From contig NZ_JASHIZ010000016.1 in assembly GCF_030733425.1 (NCBI RefSeq), forward strand, positions 39,431-103,430: DNA of 64,000 nt, given 5' to 3'. Source of the DNA: Roseovarius sp. MMSF_3350 (lineage in GTDB: Bacteria > Pseudomonadota > Alphaproteobacteria > Rhodobacterales > Rhodobacteraceae). A program made the translations under genes and the position numbers. Below are positions 17,976 to 25,591 of this stretch, piece after piece. The notes under the pieces were generated by a model. That model saw nothing but the letters and a program-made list of their open reading frames with translations. It was not told where the DNA came from and searched no databases. Every line of letters starts with the position of its first letter. Position 1 is the stretch's first letter.

Positions 17976-18671
17976 TTATTCGGCGGCAGCGGCCGATCCG
18001 GCCGCCACGGGCGCAAGACGCTCTGCGTGCTCGACGCGCTCGGGCGCCTTGTGGACCATGGTGTAGGCGTAATCGACGCCCATGCCATAGGCCCCCGAAT
18101 GCTCTCGCACGATCTCCATCACGGCGTCATAGGTCTCGCGATGCGCCCAGTCGCGCTGCCATTCCAGCATCACCTGCTGCCAGGTCATCGGCACGACACC
18201 GGCCTGGATCATGCGCTGCATGGAATAATCATGCGCCTCCTGCGAGGTCCCGCCCGAGGCGTCCGCGACCATGAAAATCTCGTACCCGCCCTCGGCCATC
18301 GCGCTGAAGGCGAAGGTGTTGTTGCAGACTTCGGTCCAGAGGCCGGAAACGATGACCTTCTTTCGGTCGTTCTTGGCAAGCGCGTCGCGCACCTTCTGGT
18401 CGTCCCAGGAGTTCATCGAGGTCCGCTCGAGCAGCGGATGATCGGGAAAGACGGCCAGCAGTTCCGGATACGTGTGACCCGAGAAGCTCTCGGTCTCGAC
18501 CGTGGTGATCGTGGCCGGGATGTCGAACACCTTGGCCGCCTTGGCCAGGGCCACGACATTGTTCTTCAGAACCTGGCGGTCGATCGACTGCACGCCGAAC
18601 GCCATCTGCGGCTGGTGGTCGATAAAGATGATCTGGCAGTTGCTGGGCGTCAGCAGGTCAGGCTTGTTCAT
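17976..18671 (-). CDS. isochorismatase-fold hydrolase, YcaC type (second copy)
   Basis: A 231-residue cysteine hydrolase, paralogous to the protein at 1891-2544. Catalytic Asp18 lies in IIFIDHQ, the nucleophile Cys116 in GLWTEVCNNTFAF, and the motif VADASGGTSQEAHD follows. AAGGAGA precedes the ATG. Downstream of it on the same strand is the amidohydrolase; upstream is the Rid-family gene. YcaC homologues form octameric rings with no confirmed physiological substrate. A hydrolytic step on amide or carbamate products, in series with the amidohydrolase and Rid protein, is possible but only inferred. Confidence 0.9.
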   Translation of the reverse strand: MNKPDLLTPSNCQIIFIDHQPQMAFGVQSIDRQVLKNNVVALAKAAKVFDIPATITTVETESFSGHTYPELLAVFPDHPLLERTSMNSWDDQKVRDALAKNDRKKVIVSGLWTEVCNNTFAFSAMAEGGYEIFMVADASGGTSQEAHDYSMQRMIQAGVVPMTWQQVMLEWQRDWAHRETYDAVMEIVREHSGAYGMGVDYAYTMVHKAPERVEHAERLAPVAAGSAAAAE

Positions 18672-18740
18672 TTGGTATCTCCTTGTAAGTATGCATTATT
18701 TCTCGTCCCGGCCTGACGCCGGGAAGCGACCAATCGGATG

Positions 18741-19133
18741 TCATCCCGGCAGTCGCGCGACGACCTTGATCTCGAAGTCGAAACCGGCGAGCCAGTTGAC
18801 ACCGACCGCCGTCCAGGTCGGGTAGGGAGCTTGGGAAAAGATCCCGCTCTTGACCTCCATGATCGCCTCGAACTGGTTGTCCGGATCGGTGTGGAAGGTG
18901 GTGACATCGATGATATCGTCGAAACCGGCGCCGGCGGCGGCAAGCACGGCCTCAAGGTTTCTGAAGGCAAGTTCGACCTGGCTGCGGAACTCGGGTTCGG
19001 GCGAGCCGTCCTCGCGGCTGCCGACCTGGCCGGACACGAACAACAGATCGCCGCTGCGAACCGCCGCGGAATAGCCGTGTTCCTCGTAAAGCGCGTGACG
19101 GTTGGCGGGAAAGATTGCATCGCGTTTTGACAT
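18741..19133 (-). CDS. Rid-family protein, non-archetypal
   Basis: A 130-residue YjgF/YER057c/UK114 fold protein. FVSGQVGSREDGSPEPEFRSQVELAFRNLEAVLAAAG and DVTTFHTDP are the recognisable family stretches. By alignment to memory, the Arg that gives RidA its imine/enamine deaminase activity (ARLP motif) is replaced by Trp in VNWLAG, so it belongs with Rid subgroups not proven to be deaminases. Members often sit in catabolic operons. Here it lies between a YcaC-type hydrolase and a haloperoxidase-like hydrolase on the same strand. Confidence 0.88.
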   Translation of the reverse strand: MSKRDAIFPANRHALYEEHGYSAAVRSGDLLFVSGQVGSREDGSPEPEFRSQVELAFRNLEAVLAAAGAGFDDIIDVTTFHTDPDNQFEAIMEVKSGIFSQAPYPTWTAVGVNWLAGFDFEIKVVARLPG

Positions 19134-19252
19134 TGATCTGGTCCTCTATGAGCGACGGGAGCTTTTCGGCTGGACGAGGCAAACCGACGTCCGTTGGCGT
19201 GGTCTGCGAACCCGCTGCGGGGCGGGGCCGAAGCCGCGCCCCAACAGCGGCC

Positions 19253-20221
19253 TCAGCCGGCGATGAACTCCAGAATATCGGCGTTCAGCACGTCGGCGTT
19301 GACCGTCAGCATCCCGTGCGAGAGCCCTGGATAGGTCTTCAACGTGGGGTTGGGCAGCAGTTTCACCGCCTTCTCGGCCGAGGCCGCGATCGGAACGACC
19401 TGATCATCCTCGCCATGAAGAACCAGGGTCGGCACGCTGATCGCCTTCAGATCCTCGGTCTGGTCGGTTTCCGAAAAGGCCCTGATCCCGTCGTAGTGCG
19501 CCTTGGCGCTGCCCATCATGCCCTGGCGCCACCAGTTCTGGATGACCCCCTCGTGGACCGTCGCGCCTTCGCGGTTGAACCCGTAAAACGGCCCGGCAGG
19601 CACGTCGCGAAAGAACTGGGCGCGGTTGCCGGCAAGGGCCGAGCGGAAGTCGTCGAACACCTCCATCGGCGTGCCCTCGGGGTTCGCGTCGGTCTGCAGC
19701 ATCAGCGGCGGGATGGCGGCGACGAGAACCGCCTTGGCCACCCGTCCCGCGGGTTCGCCGTGCCGCGCCACGTAGCGCGCAACTTCGCCGCCGCCGGTGG
19801 AGTGGCCGACGTGCACCGCGTTGCGCAGGTCCAGCGCCTCGGCCACGGCAAAGGCATCGGCGGCGTAGTGGTCGATATCGTGCCCGCTTTCAACTTGCTC
19901 GGACCGGCCGTGGCCACGCCGGTCATGGGCGACCACGCGGAACCCTTTCGACAGGAAGAACAGCATCTGTGCGTCCCACTCGTCGGTGCTGAGCGGCCAG
20001 CCATGGTGAAAGACGATGGGCTGAGCGTCCCTTGGGCCCCAGTCCTTGTAAAAGATGCGGTTGCCGTCGGGGGTGGTGATTTCCGCCATTACAAAATCTC
20101 CTTTGATTTGTTCTTGAGCAAAACCGGGAAGGGAGAACGCACTCGCAGCGGCGAAAGCGCCGGCAGAGTACAGAGCCGTGCGCCGCGTCAGTGTCGTACG
20201 GGTCAGATCATTGGAGGGCAT
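19253..20221 (-). CDS. exported alpha/beta hydrolase, non-haem chloroperoxidase-like
   Basis: A 322-residue hydrolase. The first about 35 residues, LTRRTALYSAGAFAAASAFSLPGFAQ, form a likely twin-arginine leader. The mature part has the haloperoxidase-type features IVFHHGWPLSTDEWD, HDRRGHGRS, nucleophile GHSTGGGE, acid region LHGEDDQVVP and histidine GLSHGM. Such cofactor-free enzymes are esterases that can also show perhydrolase activity. The start at 20221 has AAAGGA at seven bases and puts the leader at the N terminus. It is the first gene of the minus-strand block divergent from the AraC regulator at 20545, so it is the most likely regulatory target. Confidence 0.88.
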   Translation of the reverse strand: MPSNDLTRTTLTRRTALYSAGAFAAASAFSLPGFAQEQIKGDFVMAEITTPDGNRIFYKDWGPRDAQPIVFHHGWPLSTDEWDAQMLFFLSKGFRVVAHDRRGHGRSEQVESGHDIDHYAADAFAVAEALDLRNAVHVGHSTGGGEVARYVARHGEPAGRVAKAVLVAAIPPLMLQTDANPEGTPMEVFDDFRSALAGNRAQFFRDVPAGPFYGFNREGATVHEGVIQNWWRQGMMGSAKAHYDGIRAFSETDQTEDLKAISVPTLVLHGEDDQVVPIAASAEKAVKLLPNPTLKTYPGLSHGMLTVNADVLNADILEFIAG

Positions 20222-20544
20222 TGGTGATCCTTTCTCCTTGTCGGATTTCAAGGTGCTGCGGCATGCAGCGCATCCGAGTATTCGGGTACAGGTTAGCCGG
20301 CATCGAATTTCCGGGCGTTGCCTGTTCTGCTGCGTATGCACCGAACTTGCGCATTAGTGCCGTCGGTCGACCGAGCGGGGTCGGGAGGCAGCAAAGGACG
20401 CCCTGAAAGCTATATCATTTGCGAATAGATCGCCAAAAAGACGGTATTTTACGAATATGCGCCAAGTGCGTAGCTTGGCCCCCATGCCGCGGGGCACATG
20501 CATTTGAGCCTTCATCATCAACTGACAGAAAAGGCGAACAAAGG
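20222..20544. promoter_or_regulatory. divergent control region between hydrolase and AraC genes
   Basis: This 323-base region separates the minus-strand hydrolase (start 20221) from the plus-strand AraC regulator (start 20545) and must contain both promoters. The part next to the regulator is clearly richer in A and T than its surroundings and carries the direct repeat listed separately. Confidence 0.6.
20421..20465 (+). promoter_or_regulatory. candidate AraC-type operator: imperfect direct repeat
   Basis: GCGAATAGATCGCCAA at 20421-20436 and ACGAATATGCGCCAA at 20451-20465 are an imperfect direct repeat with starts 30 bases apart, close to three helical turns. They share CGAATA and CGCCAA with one base difference in spacing. 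AraC-family proteins with two helix-turn-helix units typically bind such direct repeats, and the site lies upstream of an AraC gene. The assignment is inference. Confidence 0.4.
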
Positions 20545-21468
20545 ATGACGCACCCTACCTATACTTCGTTCGCCCAATGGTACCGGGAAGGTCATCTTGC
20601 ATCCTATGTTCGTGCAAGAAAGTCCGCCGGCGGCATCCTCAATCTGATCGAAGCGGTGCAACCGGCCGGCGACATGTCGGACCCCGCGGTGCCGGATCTG
20701 GTGCTGCATCAGTACATGAATTGCGGCACGCGCGTCAGGGGGGACATGGGATCGGGGGCCTTCGACGTCAAAAGCGACAAATGCGGCTTCTTCCTCGCGA
20801 AACCGAACTTCGCCAACACGATAATGGTCGACTCCAGCCATCAGGTCCGCTGCCTGGCGTTGCCCCTGTCGCAATGGCGAAGCGCATTCGACGAAGCGAA
20901 TGTCGACCAGACGGTACTCGATCGGCCAGACGTCTTCAGAGGGACCTTCAATTCACCGGAGATCCGTTCCGCCATCCGGTGCCTTTGGTCAATTTGCGAA
21001 GTCGAGGGCGTGCCATCCCGTCTGCTGGCGCGCGCCGCGGGCTACGAGATCATATCGCACCTGTGCCGGCTGGGCGGGGCAAAACCTGCCCCGGCGAAGG
21101 GCGGCCTCTCACCGTGGGCGAAACGCCGATGCATCGAGCTTATGCACGCCCGGCTTTCAGAAGACATCGGCCTGGAAGAACTGGCTGCTGAGGCGCAACT
21201 CTCTCCGTTTCATTTTGCCCGGATGTTCAAGCAGAGCCTCGGTGTGCCGCCACGTGTCTACCTGACGCAATTGCGAATGGAAAAGACCTGCGAACTTCTC
21301 GAAAAGACGGACATTCCGATCACGGAGATCGCGCTGGAGGTCGGATATTCGTCGAACCAGGTACTCGCCCGGGTCTTTCAGAAGAATCAGCGTATGAGCC
21401 CAACAGACTATCGACGCGCCATGCGCGAGCCGGGAAGGCCCCAATTGCGAAGGGAGGACGTTGCATGA
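20545..21468 (+). CDS. AraC family transcriptional regulator
   Basis: A 307-residue regulator. The N-terminal about 170 residues resemble a cupin-like sensor domain (SFAQWYREGHLASYV, LILH-type strands, FNSPEIRSAIRCLW). The C-terminal about 100 residues are an AraC/XylS DNA-binding domain with two helix-turn-helix units: LEELAAEAQLSPFHFARMFKQSLG and ITEIALEVGYSSNQVLARVFQK. The ATG at 20545 is chosen because the paralogue at 23429-24334 aligns from the same point (SFAQWY). It is divergent from the exported hydrolase and the detoxification block, and probably controls them. The inducer is unknown. Confidence 0.9.
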   Translation: MTHPTYTSFAQWYREGHLASYVRARKSAGGILNLIEAVQPAGDMSDPAVPDLVLHQYMNCGTRVRGDMGSGAFDVKSDKCGFFLAKPNFANTIMVDSSHQVRCLALPLSQWRSAFDEANVDQTVLDRPDVFRGTFNSPEIRSAIRCLWSICEVEGVPSRLLARAAGYEIISHLCRLGGAKPAPAKGGLSPWAKRRCIELMHARLSEDIGLEELAAEAQLSPFHFARMFKQSLGVPPRVYLTQLRMEKTCELLEKTDIPITEIALEVGYSSNQVLARVFQKNQRMSPTDYRRAMREPGRPQLRREDVA

Positions 21469-21569
21469 ATGCGCTCTACCGACATTGGCCGGCCATCGCG
21501 ATCGTGTCTCGGCACTGACGGGTTTGGCCTTGGCGACAGCGAATCGTTTTCTCCCGCATGACGGCCGTC

Positions 21570-22250
21570 TCAGGTGCCGGTGTCCGCGCTCCTGATCTGG
21601 CGGGCGTAGTGCTGAAGGAACAGCTGCAGGATATTCTCCGCCATCAGATTGTAATGCTCGACGTTCCGAGGATCATGGCCGATCCGTCCGATCTCCACCT
21701 CGACGATCTCCTTGCCGGCCAGGTGAACGCGCAGCATCACGTCGATATCGGCCGCGTTCGTATCCACCAGTTCATCCAGTTCGATAAGGTCGCGGTTGAA
21801 CAGGTAAAGGCCGGAGTTGACCGCCCTGACATGGCGAAGCTCGGGAAAGATCTGGCGGATGGCGGGCCGCACCAGCAACCGCGTCATCGGCATGTCGTCA
21901 TTGGGATCCTGCCATTTGCCTTTGACCAGCCCCACGCCGGGCTCTCGGGCCTCGGCGAGCATCAGCACCAGGTTGGGGTCGAACTTCTCGAGATCGGCGT
22001 CCAGCTTCATGACCCAAGGCCATCTCGCTGCGGCATAACCGGTTTTCAACGCGCGGCCCATTCCAAGCTCGGGTTCTTCGACCACCACCGCACCGGCGCT
22101 GGCGGCGACCGCGGCGGTATCGTCCCACGAGGCGGTATCGACGACCACGACCTCGCGCACGCAGGGCAGGTTGATCACGGCGGCAACCACCTTGCCGACC
22201 GTTTCACCCTCGTTCCGGGCGGGGATGACAATCGAGATTCCATCGGGCAT
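21570..22250 (-). CDS. glycosyltransferase family 2 protein
   Basis: A 226-residue soluble GT-A fold glycosyltransferase. It begins ISIVIPARNEGETVGKVV, with VVVVDTASWDDT where most GT2 proteins have DSxSxDGT. The metal-binding DxD is LDADLEKF, and the acceptor region includes AVNSGLYLFNRDLI. There is no membrane anchor and it is shorter than dolichol-phosphate-type transferases. It resembles the group near glucosyl-3-phosphoglycerate synthase, but donor and acceptor are not predictable. AGGAG precedes the ATG. It is divergent from the FkbM methyltransferase and flanked by the two AraC paralogues. Confidence 0.85.
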   Translation of the reverse strand: MPDGISIVIPARNEGETVGKVVAAVINLPCVREVVVVDTASWDDTAAVAASAGAVVVEEPELGMGRALKTGYAAARWPWVMKLDADLEKFDPNLVLMLAEAREPGVGLVKGKWQDPNDDMPMTRLLVRPAIRQIFPELRHVRAVNSGLYLFNRDLIELDELVDTNAADIDVMLRVHLAGKEIVEVEIGRIGHDPRNVEHYNLMAENILQLFLQHYARQIRSADTGT

Positions 22251-22455
22251 CCGAATTTCACTCCTGTCCAGATTGCCAAGTCCCGGACTTGTGGCAAAAG
22301 CAGGCGCGGTTTACAATATCGCTCACTGGTTGCTGACGATAAACCGATCCGTGGGTCAGCGCGCAGTCGAGGTGAACTTGAAGCGGTGGTGAAACGCCGC
22401 GAGCCCCGCAACGATGAGGACGACCCTCGCTCAGCGCGGTCATGATCGGAATCCA

Positions 22456-23355
22456 ATGCAGGACACACGCGAACTGACCTTTTCCAGCCCCGGCGCGCGG
22501 CTGCAATACTCGCTGCTGATGGCGTTGTTCCGGTTGGCGGTGTCACGCGGCCTCTACGGGCGTTTCGCCCGGGGTCTCGGACGGATTTTCAACCGCGACA
22601 ATCAGGTCTTTCTGCGCATCGACGGAGCGCCGCCCTTCGGAATCTCGCTGGACGACGGTTACTGGACCAGGTTCGCGCTTTGGCACGAAGAGTACGAACC
22701 GGAAGTCGCCGCCGTTCTGGGGGCCGCCTCCGGGCAGGCGAAAATCTTCTGCGATTGCGGCGCCAACAAGGGCTATTGGACGGTGCGCGCCGCCGCGCTG
22801 TTCGATCGGGTGATCGCGGCGGAGGCTGCGCAAGCGACCTTTGCCGCGCTTGAGGCGAATGCGGGGCGCTTGCCGAACGTCGCCTTGCACCAGGTGGCCA
22901 TCCACTCGGTCTCCGGCAAGCACCTGACCTTCGTGAATGTCGCGAACAGCCACGCCTCGGCACGGCTTTTGAGCGATGGGAAACCCGGCCCGGGCGACAA
23001 GACGGAAACCGTAGTGACCCGCCGCATCGACGATCTCGTGCCCAAAGGCGTTTCGGCCCTTATCAAGCTCGACGTGGAAGGGGCCGAGGTCGAGGCTCTC
23101 AAAGGGGCCTCACGCGCACTGCAGGAGGGGGCTGTCATCATTTACGAAGACCACGGCAGCGACCCGACCTGTGCTCCCAGCAGCCATCTGCTGAACATCC
23201 CGGAAACCTGTCTCTTCTTTTGCGACGACCGCTTCAGCCAGGTCACATCGCTCGATCAGGTGCGTGCCCTCAAGACGGATCCTTACAAGGGGTACAACCT
23301 GCTGGCCGCTCACAGGGACTCTGCTCTGTTGGCCAGTATCTTGGAACGGTTGTGA
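22456..23355 (+). CDS. FkbM family SAM-dependent methyltransferase
   Basis: A 299-residue methyltransferase. The SAM-binding motif is IFCDCGANKGYWTVRAA, followed by the acidic strand end VIAAEAAQATFAALEANA and the FkbM signature VTRRIDDLVPKGVSALIKLDVEGAEVEALKGA. FkbM proteins O-methylate sugars or polyketides, and a surface glycan is a plausible target given the divergent glycosyltransferase. Two in-frame ATGs (22414 and 22456) are possible; neither has a strong ribosome site, and the shorter form is listed. The gene converges with the second AraC regulator. Confidence 0.86.
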   Translation: MQDTRELTFSSPGARLQYSLLMALFRLAVSRGLYGRFARGLGRIFNRDNQVFLRIDGAPPFGISLDDGYWTRFALWHEEYEPEVAAVLGAASGQAKIFCDCGANKGYWTVRAAALFDRVIAAEAAQATFAALEANAGRLPNVALHQVAIHSVSGKHLTFVNVANSHASARLLSDGKPGPGDKTETVVTRRIDDLVPKGVSALIKLDVEGAEVEALKGASRALQEGAVIIYEDHGSDPTCAPSSHLLNIPETCLFFCDDRFSQVTSLDQVRALKTDPYKGYNLLAAHRDSALLASILERL

Positions 23356-23428
23356 CCCTGGCGGCACGTTTCAGACCAAAACACCCAATGAACCTAAACG
23401 CTCATCCTGGATAGCCGCCGGTAATCCG

Positions 23429-24334
23429 CTACCGCATCGCGTACGAGCGCGCGGGATCACGCACGCTACGTCGATAATCGGACGGGGACATGTGCATATG
23501 CTTGGCAAACACCCGGGCGAGAACCTGGTTTGAAGAATAGCCGACGTCCGGCGCGATCTCGGTGATCGGAATATCCGTATGCTCGAGAAGCTCGCAGGCC
23601 TTCTCCAGTCTCAGCCGCGTCAGGTAGGCCAGCGGCGTGACCCCCGTGCTTTGCTTGAACATGCGGGCAAAGTGAAAAGACGATAGCCGCGCTTCGACTG
23701 CCAGTTCGTCGACGCACAGGTCGTCCGCAAATCGCGCATGCATCATCTCGATGCAACGCCGCTCTGCCCAGGGTGCCAGGCCGCCCTTCTTCGGCGCCAG
23801 ATCCGTGCCGCCCAGTTGGCAGATCTCGGCCAGGATCTCGCAACCGGCGGCCCGCGCCAACATGCGCGACGGTGCGGCTTCTTCTTCACAAAGCGCCCAA
23901 AGGTTCCGAAGCTTCCCTTTCAGGGCCGGCGTCGCGAACGCTCCGCGATAGATGCTCAAACTGTCAAAAGAAATTTTGCCGTCCGAGGCTTCGTCCAGCA
24001 TTGTCTGCCAGTGCAATACGGGAAACACGAAGCTGCGGATATGGTGCGTGGTTTCAACGCGGCAGTTGACGGCGAAATTCGGCGCAGCAAAGACGCAGCC
24101 GCCGTTTTCCATTGTCACGTCGAAACGTCCCCCACCAAGGCTGGCATTGAGACGGCTGCCGCCGAGCACATCCTGATAGATCACGAGATCCGGTACGGCA
24201 GGAGTATCCATTTCCTGGCCCGGTTGCGTCGAGCCATACATACTCAGAATGCCGCCCGTGGATTTCATCGAATGGACGTAGGTCGCGCTGGGGCCTTCGC
24301 TATACCATTGGGCAAAAGACGCATACTTGGCCAT
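23429..24334 (-). CDS. AraC family transcriptional regulator, paralogue
   Basis: A 301-residue paralogue of the regulator at 20545-21468. It has the same opening (ASFAQWYSEG), a cupin-like sensor half, and an AraC C-terminal domain with VDELAVEARLSSFHFARMFKQSTG and ITEIAPDVGYSSNQVLARVFAK. The two DNA-binding domains are similar enough that they may recognise related sites. The frame is open a further 139 codons upstream; the ATG at 24334 is chosen by alignment with the paralogue, although its ribosome site is weak. An N-terminally extended form cannot be excluded. Confidence 0.88.
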   Translation of the reverse strand: MAKYASFAQWYSEGPSATYVHSMKSTGGILSMYGSTQPGQEMDTPAVPDLVIYQDVLGGSRLNASLGGGRFDVTMENGGCVFAAPNFAVNCRVETTHHIRSFVFPVLHWQTMLDEASDGKISFDSLSIYRGAFATPALKGKLRNLWALCEEEAAPSRMLARAAGCEILAEICQLGGTDLAPKKGGLAPWAERRCIEMMHARFADDLCVDELAVEARLSSFHFARMFKQSTGVTPLAYLTRLRLEKACELLEHTDIPITEIAPDVGYSSNQVLARVFAKHMHMSPSDYRRSVRDPARSYAMR

Positions 24335-24899
24335 GGCTGCCTGATATCTCCGGAATGAACTGGGCGATCTCGCGACCTGCGGTTCCTCATCAGGGGCCCC
24401 AGCCTGGATGGAAAACAGCGGGTGCGCTTCCGGTCCCGAAAAATCGGGGGAATCCTCTAAACCGTCTTCCATGTCGGCCAGCCGGAACGAGGTCGGCGGC
24501 GGATTGATAACTTCGGTTTCTGACCTTCGATTAGCAAGCCTGCGACGTCCGTTCGGTGCCGCGCTTGCTGCCATGGTGCCGGTCTTGCGGTTTTTGTCTT
24601 TCACGTTCGCAAAGAGCCGGATGTTGCCAGGCCGTTCAGTGCCGTATCGACCTGAAGCCGTGCGGCGTCGCGCCCGAGGCAGACGCGTCTCGACAGGCTT
24701 GCGCAGTCTGCGCCCGTGCTCGCCCTGGGGAAACAAAAATGGCCGCGACACGCGCCGCCCTTCTCAACCATCCTTGGCCACGGCTTTCTAGTTTTTGCAA
24801 AGAGCGCAAGGATGAAACCAACGCAGCAGCGTTTGCGCCGTACGCCCCACAGCGCTTTGCTATATCCGTTTTCGATGACTACGAGAAAAGGAATACGTT
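24335..24899. other. intergenic region upstream of AraC paralogue and NTF2-like gene
   Basis: Gap of 565 bases. The minus strand is open in frame with the AraC gene, but its Arg- and Pro-rich translation does not look like protein. The last about 60 bases lead to the plus-strand gene at 24900. It probably holds two divergent promoters. No copy of the direct repeat seen at 20421 was found. Confidence 0.45.
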
Positions 24900-25241
24900 A
24901 TGCCTGCAATCGCCGCCACCCTTCGCAATGCCGCTGCCACAATTGCCTTGACCGCGCTTTCCGGCGCCGCCAATGCACAGGATTTTTCCACGGTCGCGCC
25001 CGCATCCGAGGCATCGCCCCTGGCAGTCCTGCAGACCATCTTGTCGAACCCATCGGACCTGGACTTCGTCAAACAGTACACAACCGACGATTTCACATAT
25101 GTCTCGTTGAACTACGAGAATCCGGAACTGAAGCAGATCATGCCTTGGGCCGGAACGACCAAGGGTACCGAAGGTCTGGTCCAGACCTTCATCGACGTAA
25201 GCCGTTACTGGACGGTCGAAGATTTCCAGACACTTGGTTAA
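24900..25241 (+). CDS. exported NTF2/SnoaL-like protein, C-terminally truncated
   Basis: A 113-residue protein with a signal peptide (AATIALTALSGAANAQ, cleavage near residue 27), then an NTF2-like alpha+beta segment: PLAVLQTILSNPSDLDFVKQYTTDDFTYVSLNYENPEL and TKGTEGLVQTFIDVSRYWTVEDFQTLG. It stops right after the motif where homologues continue for about 40-50 residues of beta-sheet, so the C-terminal part of the fold appears lost. AAAAGGAA precedes the ATG. The break point lies about 170 bases from the tRNA-Met gene, consistent with damage during insertion or deletion at the tRNA. Function unknown; activity doubtful. Confidence 0.7.
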   Translation: MPAIAATLRNAAATIALTALSGAANAQDFSTVAPASEASPLAVLQTILSNPSDLDFVKQYTTDDFTYVSLNYENPELKQIMPWAGTTKGTEGLVQTFIDVSRYWTVEDFQTLG

Positions 25242-25413
25242 ACAATCGGCATGCGCATGGTCTGCTGCAACTGCCATCGTGCCGAAATATTCTGTTAGAT
25301 TTGCTCGCGGTCACCGGCGAGCCTTTCGGCTCAGATGCTACCCCAATAAGCTTTTGGGAGCGCAGTCCCGAACCTGAACTGGAGAAAGCCGCTGATTTCA
25401 TTAAGGGAAAGTT

Positions 25414-25490
25414 TGGTAGCGGAGGAGGGACTTGAACCCCCGACACGCGGATTATGATTCCGCTGCTCTAACCACCTGAGCTACTCCGCC
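25414..25490 (-). tRNA. tRNA-Met (CAT), elongator type
   Basis: The minus strand gives a 77-nt cloverleaf beginning GGCGGAGTAGCTCAG. The anticodon arm is GCGGA-ATCATAA-TCCGC with anticodon CAT. The T arm is GGGGG-TTCAAGT-CCCTC, the acceptor 3' strand is CTCCGCT, and ACCA is encoded. The pattern matches the alphaproteobacterial elongator tRNA-Met. Its 3' end points toward the accessory block at lower coordinates, the usual orientation for an attachment site. Confidence 0.95.
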
Positions 25491-25591
25491 AAACCGTGGC
25501 GCTAGTTAAGACAGGTGCACCAAGGCGTCAAGACCGGAATCGCCCGATTTCCAACTTGCAGCGGCCCGCGCTCCGGCGCAGTCTGCGCGCC

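Noticed and set aside
25414..25490. Second copy of the tRNA 3' end as an att site
   Set aside because: No repeat of the tRNA end was found in the 25 kb to the left, so the island is not proven; the other end may lie outside the window.
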